19,223 nucleotides of DNA from DATLYT01 sp035574455 (GTDB lineage: Bacteria; Bacteroidota; Ignavibacteria; UBA10030): assembly GCA_035574455.1 (NCBI GenBank), contig DATLYT010000216.1:1-19223 (forward strand). Direction: 5' to 3'. Every line of letters begins with the position of its first letter. Within the stretch, counting starts at the first letter, position 1. The translations under genes and the position numbers were made by a program. Below, piece by piece: positions 8,475 through 14,354 of this stretch. Under the pieces are notes generated by a model. It did not search any database. It was not told the origin of the DNA and was given only the letters and a program-made list of their open reading frames with translations.

Positions 8475-8891
8475 TCATTTCCTTTCGTGTTGATTCACGG
8501 GCACAATGTATTTTGTTAACACCATCCTTTTCCACTCTAATTCCTTTGCCGCCCCAAAATTGATTATGAGTCCGACCTGCAGTTTCGTTGCGTTCAAATA
8601 ATTTAAGAGCTGTGACTCGTCGGCCTTCGTGAGCCTTTCCTGCGCTTTCAATTCTACCACAACCTTCTCAAATGCGATAATGTCAGCTTTGTATTCTTTT
8701 TTGAGTATTCGATCCTTATAGTGAATTCTCAGTGGAACCTGTGCACGAAAGGGAACCGCACGTTCACTTAACTCGATTTCATACGCTTCCTGATAAACTA
8801 CTTCCAAAAATCCATTTCCCAGGACGTTGTACACTTCCATCGCCGCGCCGACGAGGGTGTAAATCTCGTCCTTTAACAATAGCTCCGCCAT
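8475..8891 (-). CDS. GxxExxY-family protein (PD-(D/E)XK nuclease-like)
   Basis: A 138 aa protein of the GxxExxY family (TIGR04256/PF13366 as I recall it). The naming motif is seen as GNGFLEVVYQEAYEIEL near the N-terminus. A nuclease-like core follows: ADIIAFEKVVVELKAQ gives D...ExK, then LNYLNATKLQVGLIINFGA. The family belongs to the PD-(D/E)XK superfamily, but its biochemical role is unsettled. ATG at 8891 is preferred because the family starts with MAELLLKDEIYTLVGAAMEVY-like sequence and AAGAG lies a few nt upstream; an in-frame TTG at 8903 would add four residues. It is co-directional with both flanking genes and enclosed by the inverted repeats. The C-terminal tail VNQHERK is encoded by repeat-like DNA. 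Confidence 0.85.
   Translation of the reverse strand: MAELLLKDEIYTLVGAAMEVYNVLGNGFLEVVYQEAYEIELSERAVPFRAQVPLRIHYKDRILKKEYKADIIAFEKVVVELKAQERLTKADESQLLNYLNATKLQVGLIINFGAAKELEWKRMVLTKYIVPVNQHERK
8484..8501. repeat. Internal partial copy of the element repeat in the 3' end of the GxxExxY gene
   Basis: The sequence ttcgtgttgattcacggg matches the right repeat segment 8915-8932 (ttcgcgatgattcgcggg) at 15 of 18 positions in direct orientation. It encodes the last residues (VNQHER) of the GxxExxY protein, so the coding end seems to have been built from, or to carry, a repeat copy. Confidence 0.5.
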
Positions 8892-8913
8892 TCTGCTCTT
8901 CAATATTTGTGTT

Positions 8914-8934
8914 ATTCGCGATGATTCGCGGGAA
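8914..8934. repeat. Right inverted repeat of the GxxExxY unit
   Basis: Inverted partner of 8400-8420 (18 of 21 positions identical in reverse complement). It holds two ATTCGCG units 11 nt apart. It lies between the GxxExxY start and the stop codon of the TIGR03546 gene, which begins 5 nt outside the repeat. Confidence 0.65.
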
Positions 8935-8939
8935 TTTCT

Positions 8940-9467
8940 CTATCCCTCACCAAAATTCTTGATCCGATTGTACCATCGGACAATCGCGCTCTTGCTGACA
9001 ATCTGGTAGATTTTCCATTGCTCCACCTTTGCGCCAATGGTGGCACGGTAGGCAACCACAAATTGCCTCATCCCGAAGTAGACCGGTACGCAAAGAACGA
9101 TTGCAGCAAGAAGGCTTCCCATTACCACCGTGTTATTGAAACGCGTGAGAGGAGCGATGGGAGCGTTGTATAACAACGTCCAGAGATCCTTGAGCTGGTC
9201 GATATTGACCAGGATTTGATAGCCAAGCCAGTGAAAAACGGGGTCGAGCAGATACGCGAAAATGCTGAAGAGCGTAAAGGAAAGAAGCGCGGCGGAGAGA
9301 TTAACGTTGAAGATCAGGATGAGAAGCCAAACGACGAGTCCCTGCAACGTGAACATCGGAGAGAGACCGACGATCGACCCAAGCGCAAATCCGCCCGCGA
9401 TCTGCCGCGGCGTCTGTCCCGCGCGGAGGATTTTCAGAAAGTTACTGACGATTTGAAGCCAAAACAT
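8940..9467 (-). CDS. TIGR03546-family membrane protein, uncharacterised
   Basis: A 175 aa integral membrane protein. The N-terminus RAGQTPRQIAGGFALGSIVGLSPMF is the DUF2062-like/TIGR03546 signature. Hydrophobic segments lie at about 22-40, 44-62, 64-90 and 113-135, followed by a basic C-terminal tail. By family knowledge it pairs with TIGR03545, here the next functional gene on the same strand but separated by the GxxExxY unit. ATG at 9467 has no strong ribosome site. The stop TAG (8940-8942) lies at the edge of the inverted repeat. Function unknown; the pairing suggests a joint envelope role. Confidence 0.82.
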   Translation of the reverse strand: MFWLQIVSNFLKILRAGQTPRQIAGGFALGSIVGLSPMFTLQGLVVWLLILIFNVNLSAALLSFTLFSIFAYLLDPVFHWLGYQILVNIDQLKDLWTLLYNAPIAPLTRFNNTVVMGSLLAAIVLCVPVYFGMRQFVVAYRATIGAKVEQWKIYQIVSKSAIVRWYNRIKNFGEG

Positions 9468-9544
9468 AAAGACCGGTTTAGCGTTTGAAGTTTCCTTATC
9501 AAAGGTTACACAGACAAAATACGGGATGGGGAGGCAGGATTCAA

Positions 9545-9735
9545 GCGCGAGAGGATTTCCGTAGTTTCGCGCAAACTTCTGTTGAGCCAGGAAACGTTAG
9601 TTGGGGTCCCGACCAAACTAACGTTTTCAAGGAGAAAAACCCCGCATAGTGGGGTTTCGCGATCCAGTAAAGTCGCCGACTTTGAGTCGATGGCAACGGC
9701 AATGAACATCAATCATCATCGCCCTTTCTGGGGCG
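9545..9735. repeat. Block of five tandem hairpins, possible dispersed repeat or structured RNA
   Basis: Five inverted repeats in 190 nt: GCGCGA/TCGCGC (9545-9550 and 9567-9572); AAACGTTAGTT/AACTAACGTTT (9592-9602 and 9616-9626, perfect 11 bp arms, loop with further GGT/ACC pairing); AAACCCC/GGGGTTT (9637-9643 and 9651-9657); AAAGTCG/CGACTTT (9669-9675 and 9677-9683, 1 nt centre); CGCCC/GGGCG (9720-9724 and 9731-9735). The spacing is regular, and open frames of about 70 codons run through it on both strands, as happens in palindromic DNA. I infer a repeat family or structured RNA rather than a protein. Confidence 0.5.
9635..9657 (-). terminator. Possible leftward intrinsic terminator
   Basis: The third hairpin of the block, a 7 bp GC/AT stem with a 7 nt loop (GCATAGT), is followed on the - strand by TTTTT. 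It has the form of an intrinsic terminator for leftward transcription, but I see no leftward gene to its right, so it may be part of the repeat rather than a working terminator. Confidence 0.3.
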
Positions 9736-10101
9736 CTCAACTTGAGGACATTAATGTAATGACCGGTTTTCATAATAGACGCAACGAGATGCGATGAAGG
9801 TCAAACAAAGCATTCCTTTGCGGCGGTGCCTTTGAGAAACAGCAAAATTTTTGTAAATAAGCAACATATCGGTAGTTCAATGATGATAGCCACCTTCGCT
9901 GGGCGCAGAGATTTTTTTTAAGCTAAATTTCAGCTGATCTTTGGCATTTGCGTTTGTCGGAAAGAGAAAGTACATTCATCCTGCCTCCCGACCGTTCTTC
10001 GGTATGCAAGCCGAACGACGCATGGTATTTCGCGAGTGTTCGTCGTCGATACACCTACAACCACTCCTGCCCAATGGGGAAACTAAGTTGGAGCTGAGTT
10101 C

Positions 10102-10521
10102 ATGGCTGTTTTGAAAGTCACGCGGGTTGAAGACGCAGAAGCCGAAGCCCGTCGACAAAAAATTATCATCATCGCTCTCTCCTCGCTTTGCTTGGTGGGT
10201 TTTTCGTACTTAATCTACGACTATATCCGTATCACAAACCGTATTTCTTTTCCCGAGAACATTTCTCAGACTGATGTCGTTGTCCGGCGCCTGCAAGCAG
10301 AGGGATTAGTAGACTCGTTCGACCCCACCAGTGCACGGTTAGTCGTCTATGAGAAACCGTGGAACAGCAAATCTCGTGAAGAACGAATCGGCATCATTAC
10401 AAACCTTGCCCGCTACAGCGCCCAACAAAACAAGGAAAAGGTGTGGATGTTATCGGTGTACGGAAAGCAATCGTCTGCGCTCTTGGGTGAGCTTGGCCGC
10501 TCCGGCCTGGTTCTCCAGTAA
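10102..10521 (+). CDS. Small single-span membrane protein, unknown function
   Basis: A 139 aa protein I do not recognise. Residues 1-19 are charged and cytoplasmic (EDAEAEARRQK), a membrane helix spans about 20-40 (IIIIALSSLCLVGFSYLIYDY), and the remaining ~95 residues are probably periplasmic, mixed alpha/beta, ending GELGRSGLVLQ. The start ATG has GGAG eight nt upstream. It is followed after 15 nt by the pilin-like gene, with which it shares a terminator, so the two are likely co-transcribed. A role as an accessory to the pilin-like protein (assembly or anchor) is conjecture from context only. Confidence 0.7.
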   Translation: MAVLKVTRVEDAEAEARRQKIIIIALSSLCLVGFSYLIYDYIRITNRISFPENISQTDVVVRRLQAEGLVDSFDPTSARLVVYEKPWNSKSREERIGIITNLARYSAQQNKEKVWMLSVYGKQSSALLGELGRSGLVLQ

Positions 10522-10536
10522 CAAGAGGAACTGTCC

Positions 10537-10929
10537 ATGGGACAACAACAACTCATCATCATCGTTCTGATTGCTCTCTTGGTTGGCTTAAGTGTGTCCG
10601 CCGGATTGCGGTACATGAGCGCCAACAATCAGTCCAACGAAGTCGATCTGATCATGCAGCAGATGAATACGATCGTCGGCGCGGCGAAGCAATACGCCCT
10701 CAAGCCCCGAAGTCTTGCTGGCGGCGAAGGCTCTTTCGACGGCTTTACACCGGATGATATTCTTCTCAATACCGATCGAGTGCGTATTTCTCTCACAGTC
10801 GGTTCGGATTGGATCTTGATGCAGGGATTCGGTTCCGTGGAGGGATGGGATGGCGAGAACCCGGTGCAGGTTATTGCTCAGTACAATGAAACAGAGAAAC
10901 GTTGGACAAGCGTGACGCGCATAAATTGA
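10537..10929 (+). CDS. Pilin-like protein starting MGQQQL, unknown function
   Basis: A 130 aa protein whose first residues MGQQQL run straight into a hydrophobic helix (about 5-26, LIIIVLIALLVGLSVSAGL). A helical stretch containing VDLIMQQMNTIVGAAKQY follows, then a beta-rich C-terminal domain with GGGEGSF-like and GFTPDDI segments (residues ~60-130). This layout, an N-terminal hydrophobic helix leading into an amphipathic spine and a small globular head, resembles type IV pilins and pseudopilins. The leader would be only Met-Gly, and the usual Glu at position 5 of the mature protein is absent. I recall similar MGQQQL proteins from Ignavibacteria-type genomes. Ribosome site AGAGGA lies 7 nt upstream. 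Second gene of the operon, followed by a terminator. Confidence 0.7.
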   Translation: MGQQQLIIIVLIALLVGLSVSAGLRYMSANNQSNEVDLIMQQMNTIVGAAKQYALKPRSLAGGEGSFDGFTPDDILLNTDRVRISLTVGSDWILMQGFGSVEGWDGENPVQVIAQYNETEKRWTSVTRIN

Positions 10930-10956
10930 GAATCTCGATTTGAGACACCCTTGCTC

Positions 10957-10981
10957 AATCCCAACTCCGTTGGGATTTTTT
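10957..10981 (+). terminator. Intrinsic terminator of the pilin-like operon
   Basis: Perfect 9 bp stem AATCCCAAC/GTTGGGATT with loop TCC, followed by six T. It lies 28 nt after the stop at 10929. Confidence 0.88.
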
Positions 10982-11129
10982 GTTCTCTCCGGTTACAGAA
11001 ATGACAAGCGTTGCCTTTCTGAGCAATGTACAAGAGACTTCTGAGTAGCTCGCAAAGCGACCATCCTCAACAACAATCGAGGCGGGCTGGTTTGCAAAAA
11101 TAATATTTCAGGCATCTCGGACAAGCTAC

Positions 11130-11570
11130 TCACGCCTTAAGCTTTTTCAGCCTAATGGTTATTCTCTTAGTCTTGATGCCAAGTGTTTCCCAGAATCCTC
11201 CCTCGTTGACCTGCTCGAGAACGACTTCATAACGTACTATACCGTTCTTTTTCGGAAGAACTTCCGACGCGCTGACTGCCCGATCATATTTGACCCGGAA
11301 CTCGGTTGCCGTAGTGGGTACGGAAATCTCATACGTTCCAACTCCCGCCGGAATATCAACTTTTATTGGCAGAGTTTTTTCTCTCGAAGAAAACCAGACC
11401 TCCACTGAAGGAGCCTCTGCCTGGAGGAAGAGCACCAAAATCCGTTCACGAGGGGAAACACCTTTCTGCCGCTCTCCAGCCGACTCAAGACGTCCCGCGG
11501 TCGCAAGTCCAAGCGACAAGATTCCAAGTACCGTACCTGCAACTATTTCTGGTAAGCGGTGGATCATCAT
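11130..11570 (-). CDS. Small exported protein of unknown function
   Basis: A 146 aa protein with a signal-peptide-like N-terminus (residues 1-26: MMIHRLPE, hydrophobic IVAGTVLGILSLGLATAG) and a beta-rich remainder such as RILVLFLQAEAPSVEVWFSS and YEISVPTTATEFRVKYD, ending in a basic KTKRITIRLKKLKA tail. It could be a small periplasmic or surface-exposed beta-sandwich domain. I do not recognise a family. The start is ATGATG at 11565-11570, with no clear ribosome site upstream. It is transcribed away from the M28 peptidase gene; the two share a 515 nt upstream region. Confidence 0.6.
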   Translation of the reverse strand: MMIHRLPEIVAGTVLGILSLGLATAGRLESAGERQKGVSPRERILVLFLQAEAPSVEVWFSSREKTLPIKVDIPAGVGTYEISVPTTATEFRVKYDRAVSASEVLPKKNGIVRYEVVLEQVNEGGFWETLGIKTKRITIRLKKLKA

Positions 11571-12085
11571 CGAAATATGCAGTCTTGCCCCCGGCTGAAC
11601 AAGCTCTGAGTGAGAAAATTTCCTTCGCGCGTGATGCGTACTTCTCGAAGGAAAAAACCCGTTCGGCCATTCCAGACTGTTCCAGAAGGGGGACGGTGGA
11701 TAATATTCGGTTTGTTACGTCTCCGGTAGAAAATCTCGTTATTTTCTGCTGCGATGGTACATCTTTTTACAACTTTTGTCAAGCTGCGCCTGTACCGTGA
11801 GCGGTGTGTTCCCTACCCTGCAACTTCTCTCTGCTGTTTCCGTCTAATGCTCAGTGCCCTAAAGTATTCTAACGTTCGGGTTAACACTTTGAATCATCCT
11901 TATTGCTTCTTACCTTCTTTGCACCCCCGAGGTTGCAGAGTACCGCAAAAAGTAATTCATCCCGCTATATGGGATTTTCTGCTTTCCGGACTCTACTTTC
12001 GAAGCGGAATTCGAGGAACCAGAGAGCGGAATCGAACAGACAGACTCACCACGATTTCACTTCACAACATTTAAGGAGACCTCTG
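11571..12085. other. 515 nt intergenic region between divergent genes
   Basis: No convincing gene. A frame open to the right from 11903 joins the peptidase gene, but that part has no exported or conserved character and the ribosome site at 12073 marks the true start. No strong hairpin or repeat was found. It must hold promoters for both flanking genes; I could not define them. Confidence 0.55.
12073..12078 (+). promoter_or_regulatory. Ribosome-binding site deciding the M28 peptidase start
   Basis: AAGGAG, 7 nt before ATG 12086. It fixes the start there rather than at in-frame ATG 11903, and the following residues form a signal peptide. Confidence 0.85.
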
Positions 12086-13840
12086 ATGAACATCGTCGCA
12101 AAACGTTTCGTCTTTTTCCTCATCGTGTCGGTAATGGTCATTACCGCCTTAGCCCCTGCGCAGATGGTGGAGAAGTTCGACACCGCGGCCGTGAACAAAA
12201 TCAAGGACGAAGGCATGAACCGCTCCCAGGTGATGGAGCTCCTGAGCTGGCTAACCGACGTCCACGGCCCACGTCTCACGAACTCACCTGAGTACGCTCA
12301 AGCCGCCGAGTGGGCTGCAGCGAAATTGAGAGAGTGGGGATTGCAGAATGTGTACTTCGACAAATGGGGACCGTTTGGACGAGGGTGGACTCTCAAACGA
12401 TTCTCGGCAAGCGTCACCGCACCTCGTGTATTTCCCCTCATCGCGTACCCAAAAGCGTGGACGCAGGGAGTGAAAGGCAGAGTAAGCGGTGATGTCGTTT
12501 ACCTCGACGCCAAGAACGAGGAGGAGCTCCAGAAATACAAGGGTCGGTTGAAAGGCAAGTTCGTGCTTGTGAGCGACCCGCGACAACTGCAAGCACATTT
12601 TACACCGGAGGCCGTGCGATTTCCTGACTCCATTCTTTTGCGCATGGCCAACGCGGACACGCCAGCCGGAGCAGGACAGCGACAGCCGATGCGAATGCCG
12701 AATATGGCGCAGGTGATGGCACTCCCCGCACCGCAACGTGACTCGACGCTCCGTGTCTTGATCAAGCAATTCATGCCCGAGGCAGATGAAGCGGCAATCC
12801 GAAGGATGGTGGCGAGTTTCGCGGGGCCACAAATGACTGCTCGAAAATTAGAGTTCGCCCAGAGTGAAGGAGCGATCGCTGCCCTCGACGCCGGTCGCGG
12901 AGATGGCGGAACGATTTTCGTCCAACAGGCAAGTTCTGTATACCCCGCCAGTACACCGCCGGAACAACGGGTTAGCGTATATCACGAGAAAGCACCAAAA
13001 TTTATTCCCCAAGTTTCCGTAGCCGCCGAGCATTATAATAGAATGGTGCGAATGATTCAGAGGGGACAAAAGCTCAAGATGGAGATGGAGCTTGAAGTCG
13101 AGTTTACGAAAGCTGATTCCGGCTTCAACATCATTGCGGAAATTCCGGGCACCGATTTGAAGAATGAGATCGTCATGATCGGTGCACACTTCGACTCGTG
13201 GCATTCCGGGACAGGAGCAACGGACAACGCAACCGGCTCAGCTGTTTGCATGGAGGCGGTAAGAATTCTCCAAACGCTCGGACTCAAGCCGCGCAGAACC
13301 ATCCGCATCGGACTCTGGGGCGGTGAAGAGCAGGGCTTGTTAGGCTCGCGTGCATACGTCGCTAAAACGTTCGCCGAGTTTGAAGGCGGCCAGCAACCTC
13401 GCGGCGGCACAGGCGGCGAGATGAAAACAAAGCCGGCCTACGAGAAATTCTCCGTCTACTTCAACAACGACAATGGCACCGGAAAAGTCCGCGGCGTCTA
13501 CATGCAGGGTAACGAAGCTGCGCGACCGATCTTCCGCGCGTGGCTTGCGCCGTTCGTCTCGATGGGCGCTGCAACGCTAACGCTCAACAATACCAGCGGC
13601 ACCGACCACCTTGCCTTCGACGCAGTCGGCCTCCCCGGCTTCCAGTTCATTCAGGATCCGGTCGAGTACGACACTCGTACGCATCACTCGAACATGGACG
13701 TGTGGGACCGCGTTCAGGAGGAGGATGTCAAACAGGCGTCGGTCATCATGGCGGCGTTTGCGTATAACGCGGCAATGCGCGACGGTAAATTCCCCCGCAA
13801 GCCCATGCAGGAACGCCTCCGCCCCGCAGGCAGTAATTAA
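12086..13840 (+). CDS. Secreted M28-family zinc aminopeptidase
   Basis: A 584 aa exported metallopeptidase that should remove N-terminal residues from peptides. The signal peptide covers about 1-26 (KRFVFFLIVSVMVITALAPA, AxA-type site before Gln). Residues ~120-250 contain a PA-like insert (GRVSGDVVYLDA, GKFVLVSDP). The catalytic domain, about 340-570, has the M28 pattern: GAHFDSWH (H368 metal, D370), TDNATG (D380 bridging), GGEEQGLLGS (E414 general base, E415 metal), YFNNDNG (D462) and THHSNMD (H533 or H534). All ligands are present. It is a single gene with its own ribosome site. Substrate is unknown; scavenging of extracellular or periplasmic peptides is the likely job. Confidence 0.9.
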   Translation: MNIVAKRFVFFLIVSVMVITALAPAQMVEKFDTAAVNKIKDEGMNRSQVMELLSWLTDVHGPRLTNSPEYAQAAEWAAAKLREWGLQNVYFDKWGPFGRGWTLKRFSASVTAPRVFPLIAYPKAWTQGVKGRVSGDVVYLDAKNEEELQKYKGRLKGKFVLVSDPRQLQAHFTPEAVRFPDSILLRMANADTPAGAGQRQPMRMPNMAQVMALPAPQRDSTLRVLIKQFMPEADEAAIRRMVASFAGPQMTARKLEFAQSEGAIAALDAGRGDGGTIFVQQASSVYPASTPPEQRVSVYHEKAPKFIPQVSVAAEHYNRMVRMIQRGQKLKMEMELEVEFTKADSGFNIIAEIPGTDLKNEIVMIGAHFDSWHSGTGATDNATGSAVCMEAVRILQTLGLKPRRTIRIGLWGGEEQGLLGSRAYVAKTFAEFEGGQQPRGGTGGEMKTKPAYEKFSVYFNNDNGTGKVRGVYMQGNEAARPIFRAWLAPFVSMGAATLTLNNTSGTDHLAFDAVGLPGFQFIQDPVEYDTRTHHSNMDVWDRVQEEDVKQASVIMAAFAYNAAMRDGKFPRKPMQERLRPAGSN

Positions 13841-13862
13841 CGGCTTCGTTGATCCGTTTTCT

Positions 13863-13900
13863 GGTAGGGACACGGCATGACGTGTCCCTACCTTATTTTT
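13863..13900 (+). terminator. Long perfect hairpin after the M28 gene, terminator-like and repeat-like
   Basis: Twelve-bp perfect arms GGTAGGGACACG/CGTGTCCCTACC (13863-13874, 13881-13892) with loop GCATGA, followed by TTATTTTT. It lies 22 nt after the peptidase stop, so it can end that transcript. The sequence also looks like a common dispersed palindrome with the GGGACACG core, which I recall from other genomes. Confidence 0.65.
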
Positions 13901-13949
13901 GCACTATCTCTCCCTTGGAACAGAAGGGAACAAGGTTGGACGCGGTGGA

Positions 13950-14243
13950 TCGGCTTCCAGAGCAGCTCGCTTCGATGATGACCGGTTTGCCCGCGCCCTC
14001 ATCAACATCATCAACTACTCCGCCGACTATGTGCCGCCGGATGGCGTCATTCGTCTCTCAACGGCAGCTGGATACCGGCGGCGTTTCTCGATACGACCCT
14101 TGAACCGTTCGTAAAGATCGTGCAAGAAAAGGGCGTTGGGTTGAGTCTGGTATTAGCAAAACGGATGATCGACATGCAGGGTTGCCGTGCAGTCGACCGA
14201 AGGCAAAGGCACGACGTTCACCATCACGATGCCGATGGGATGA
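13950..14243 (+). pseudogene. Decayed histidine-kinase ATPase domain fragment
   Basis: Remnant of a HATPase_c domain spread over three frames. From 13950: ARFDDDRFARALINIINYSA then DYVPPDGVIRLST (the N-box region; the second canonical Asn/Ala positions have drifted). From 14072 in another frame: FLDTTLEPF, then EKGVGLSLVLAKRMIDMQG (the G2-box region). From 14190 in the third frame: QSTEGKGTTFTITMPMG and a stop at 14241-14243. The segment that should carry the DxGxG nucleotide-binding box between the first two pieces is missing, and no kinase N-terminus precedes it. It cannot make a working kinase. The terminator at 14298 is probably its original one. Confidence 0.75.
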
Positions 14244-14297
14244 GACAGAGCGGTGGGGAGCAGAGGTGAGCGGGTAAAACACTTAAATTGTAGAGAG

Positions 14298-14325
14298 CCG
14301 CTTTGAATTTCGAAGCGGTTTTTTT
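14298..14325 (+). terminator. Intrinsic terminator downstream of the kinase remnant
   Basis: Stem CCGCTTTG/CGAAGCGG (8 bp including one T-G pair), loop AATTT, followed by seven T. It isolates the restriction-modification genes from upstream transcription, so their promoter should lie within or just after it. Confidence 0.8.
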
Positions 14326-14354
14326 GTCATGAGTTTTGTACATTGGTTCACCCC

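Larger units (their letters stand above)
8400..8934 (-). mobile_element. Candidate small element: GxxExxY gene bounded by inverted repeats
   Basis: A 535 bp unit whose ends are inverted copies of one sequence: 8400-8420, and the reverse complement of 8914-8934, agree at 18 of 21 positions by eye (core CGAATC followed by CGCGAAT). It contains only the GxxExxY gene and sits exactly between the stop of the TIGR03546 gene (8940) and the start of the TIGR03545 gene (8392). Removing it would bring these partners to within about 15 nt of each other, as expected for a coupled pair. No transposase and no clear target duplication are visible, so movement would have to be in trans or by another mechanism. 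Insertion is an inference from structure and context. Confidence 0.55.
9468..10101. other. 634 nt non-coding interval between divergent genes
   Basis: Separates the leftward TIGR03546 gene from the rightward gene at 10102. It contains the hairpin block at 9545-9735, described separately. From 9740 to 10080 I see no gene, only a short palindrome ACATTAATGT (9749-9758) and AT-rich tracts (9841-9860, 9911-9920). Promoters for both flanking genes should lie here, but I could not identify convincing boxes. Short open frames on both strands look like by-products of the palindromes. Confidence 0.6.

Noticed and set aside
9506..9797. Two ~70-codon frames on opposite strands in the hairpin block
   Set aside because: Both run through palindromic DNA, have no ribosome site and no recognisable domain; explained better as repeat by-products.
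11903..12085. N-terminal extension of the M28 peptidase
   Set aside because: A strong ribosome site and signal peptide at 12086 mark the true start; the extension would bury the signal peptide.
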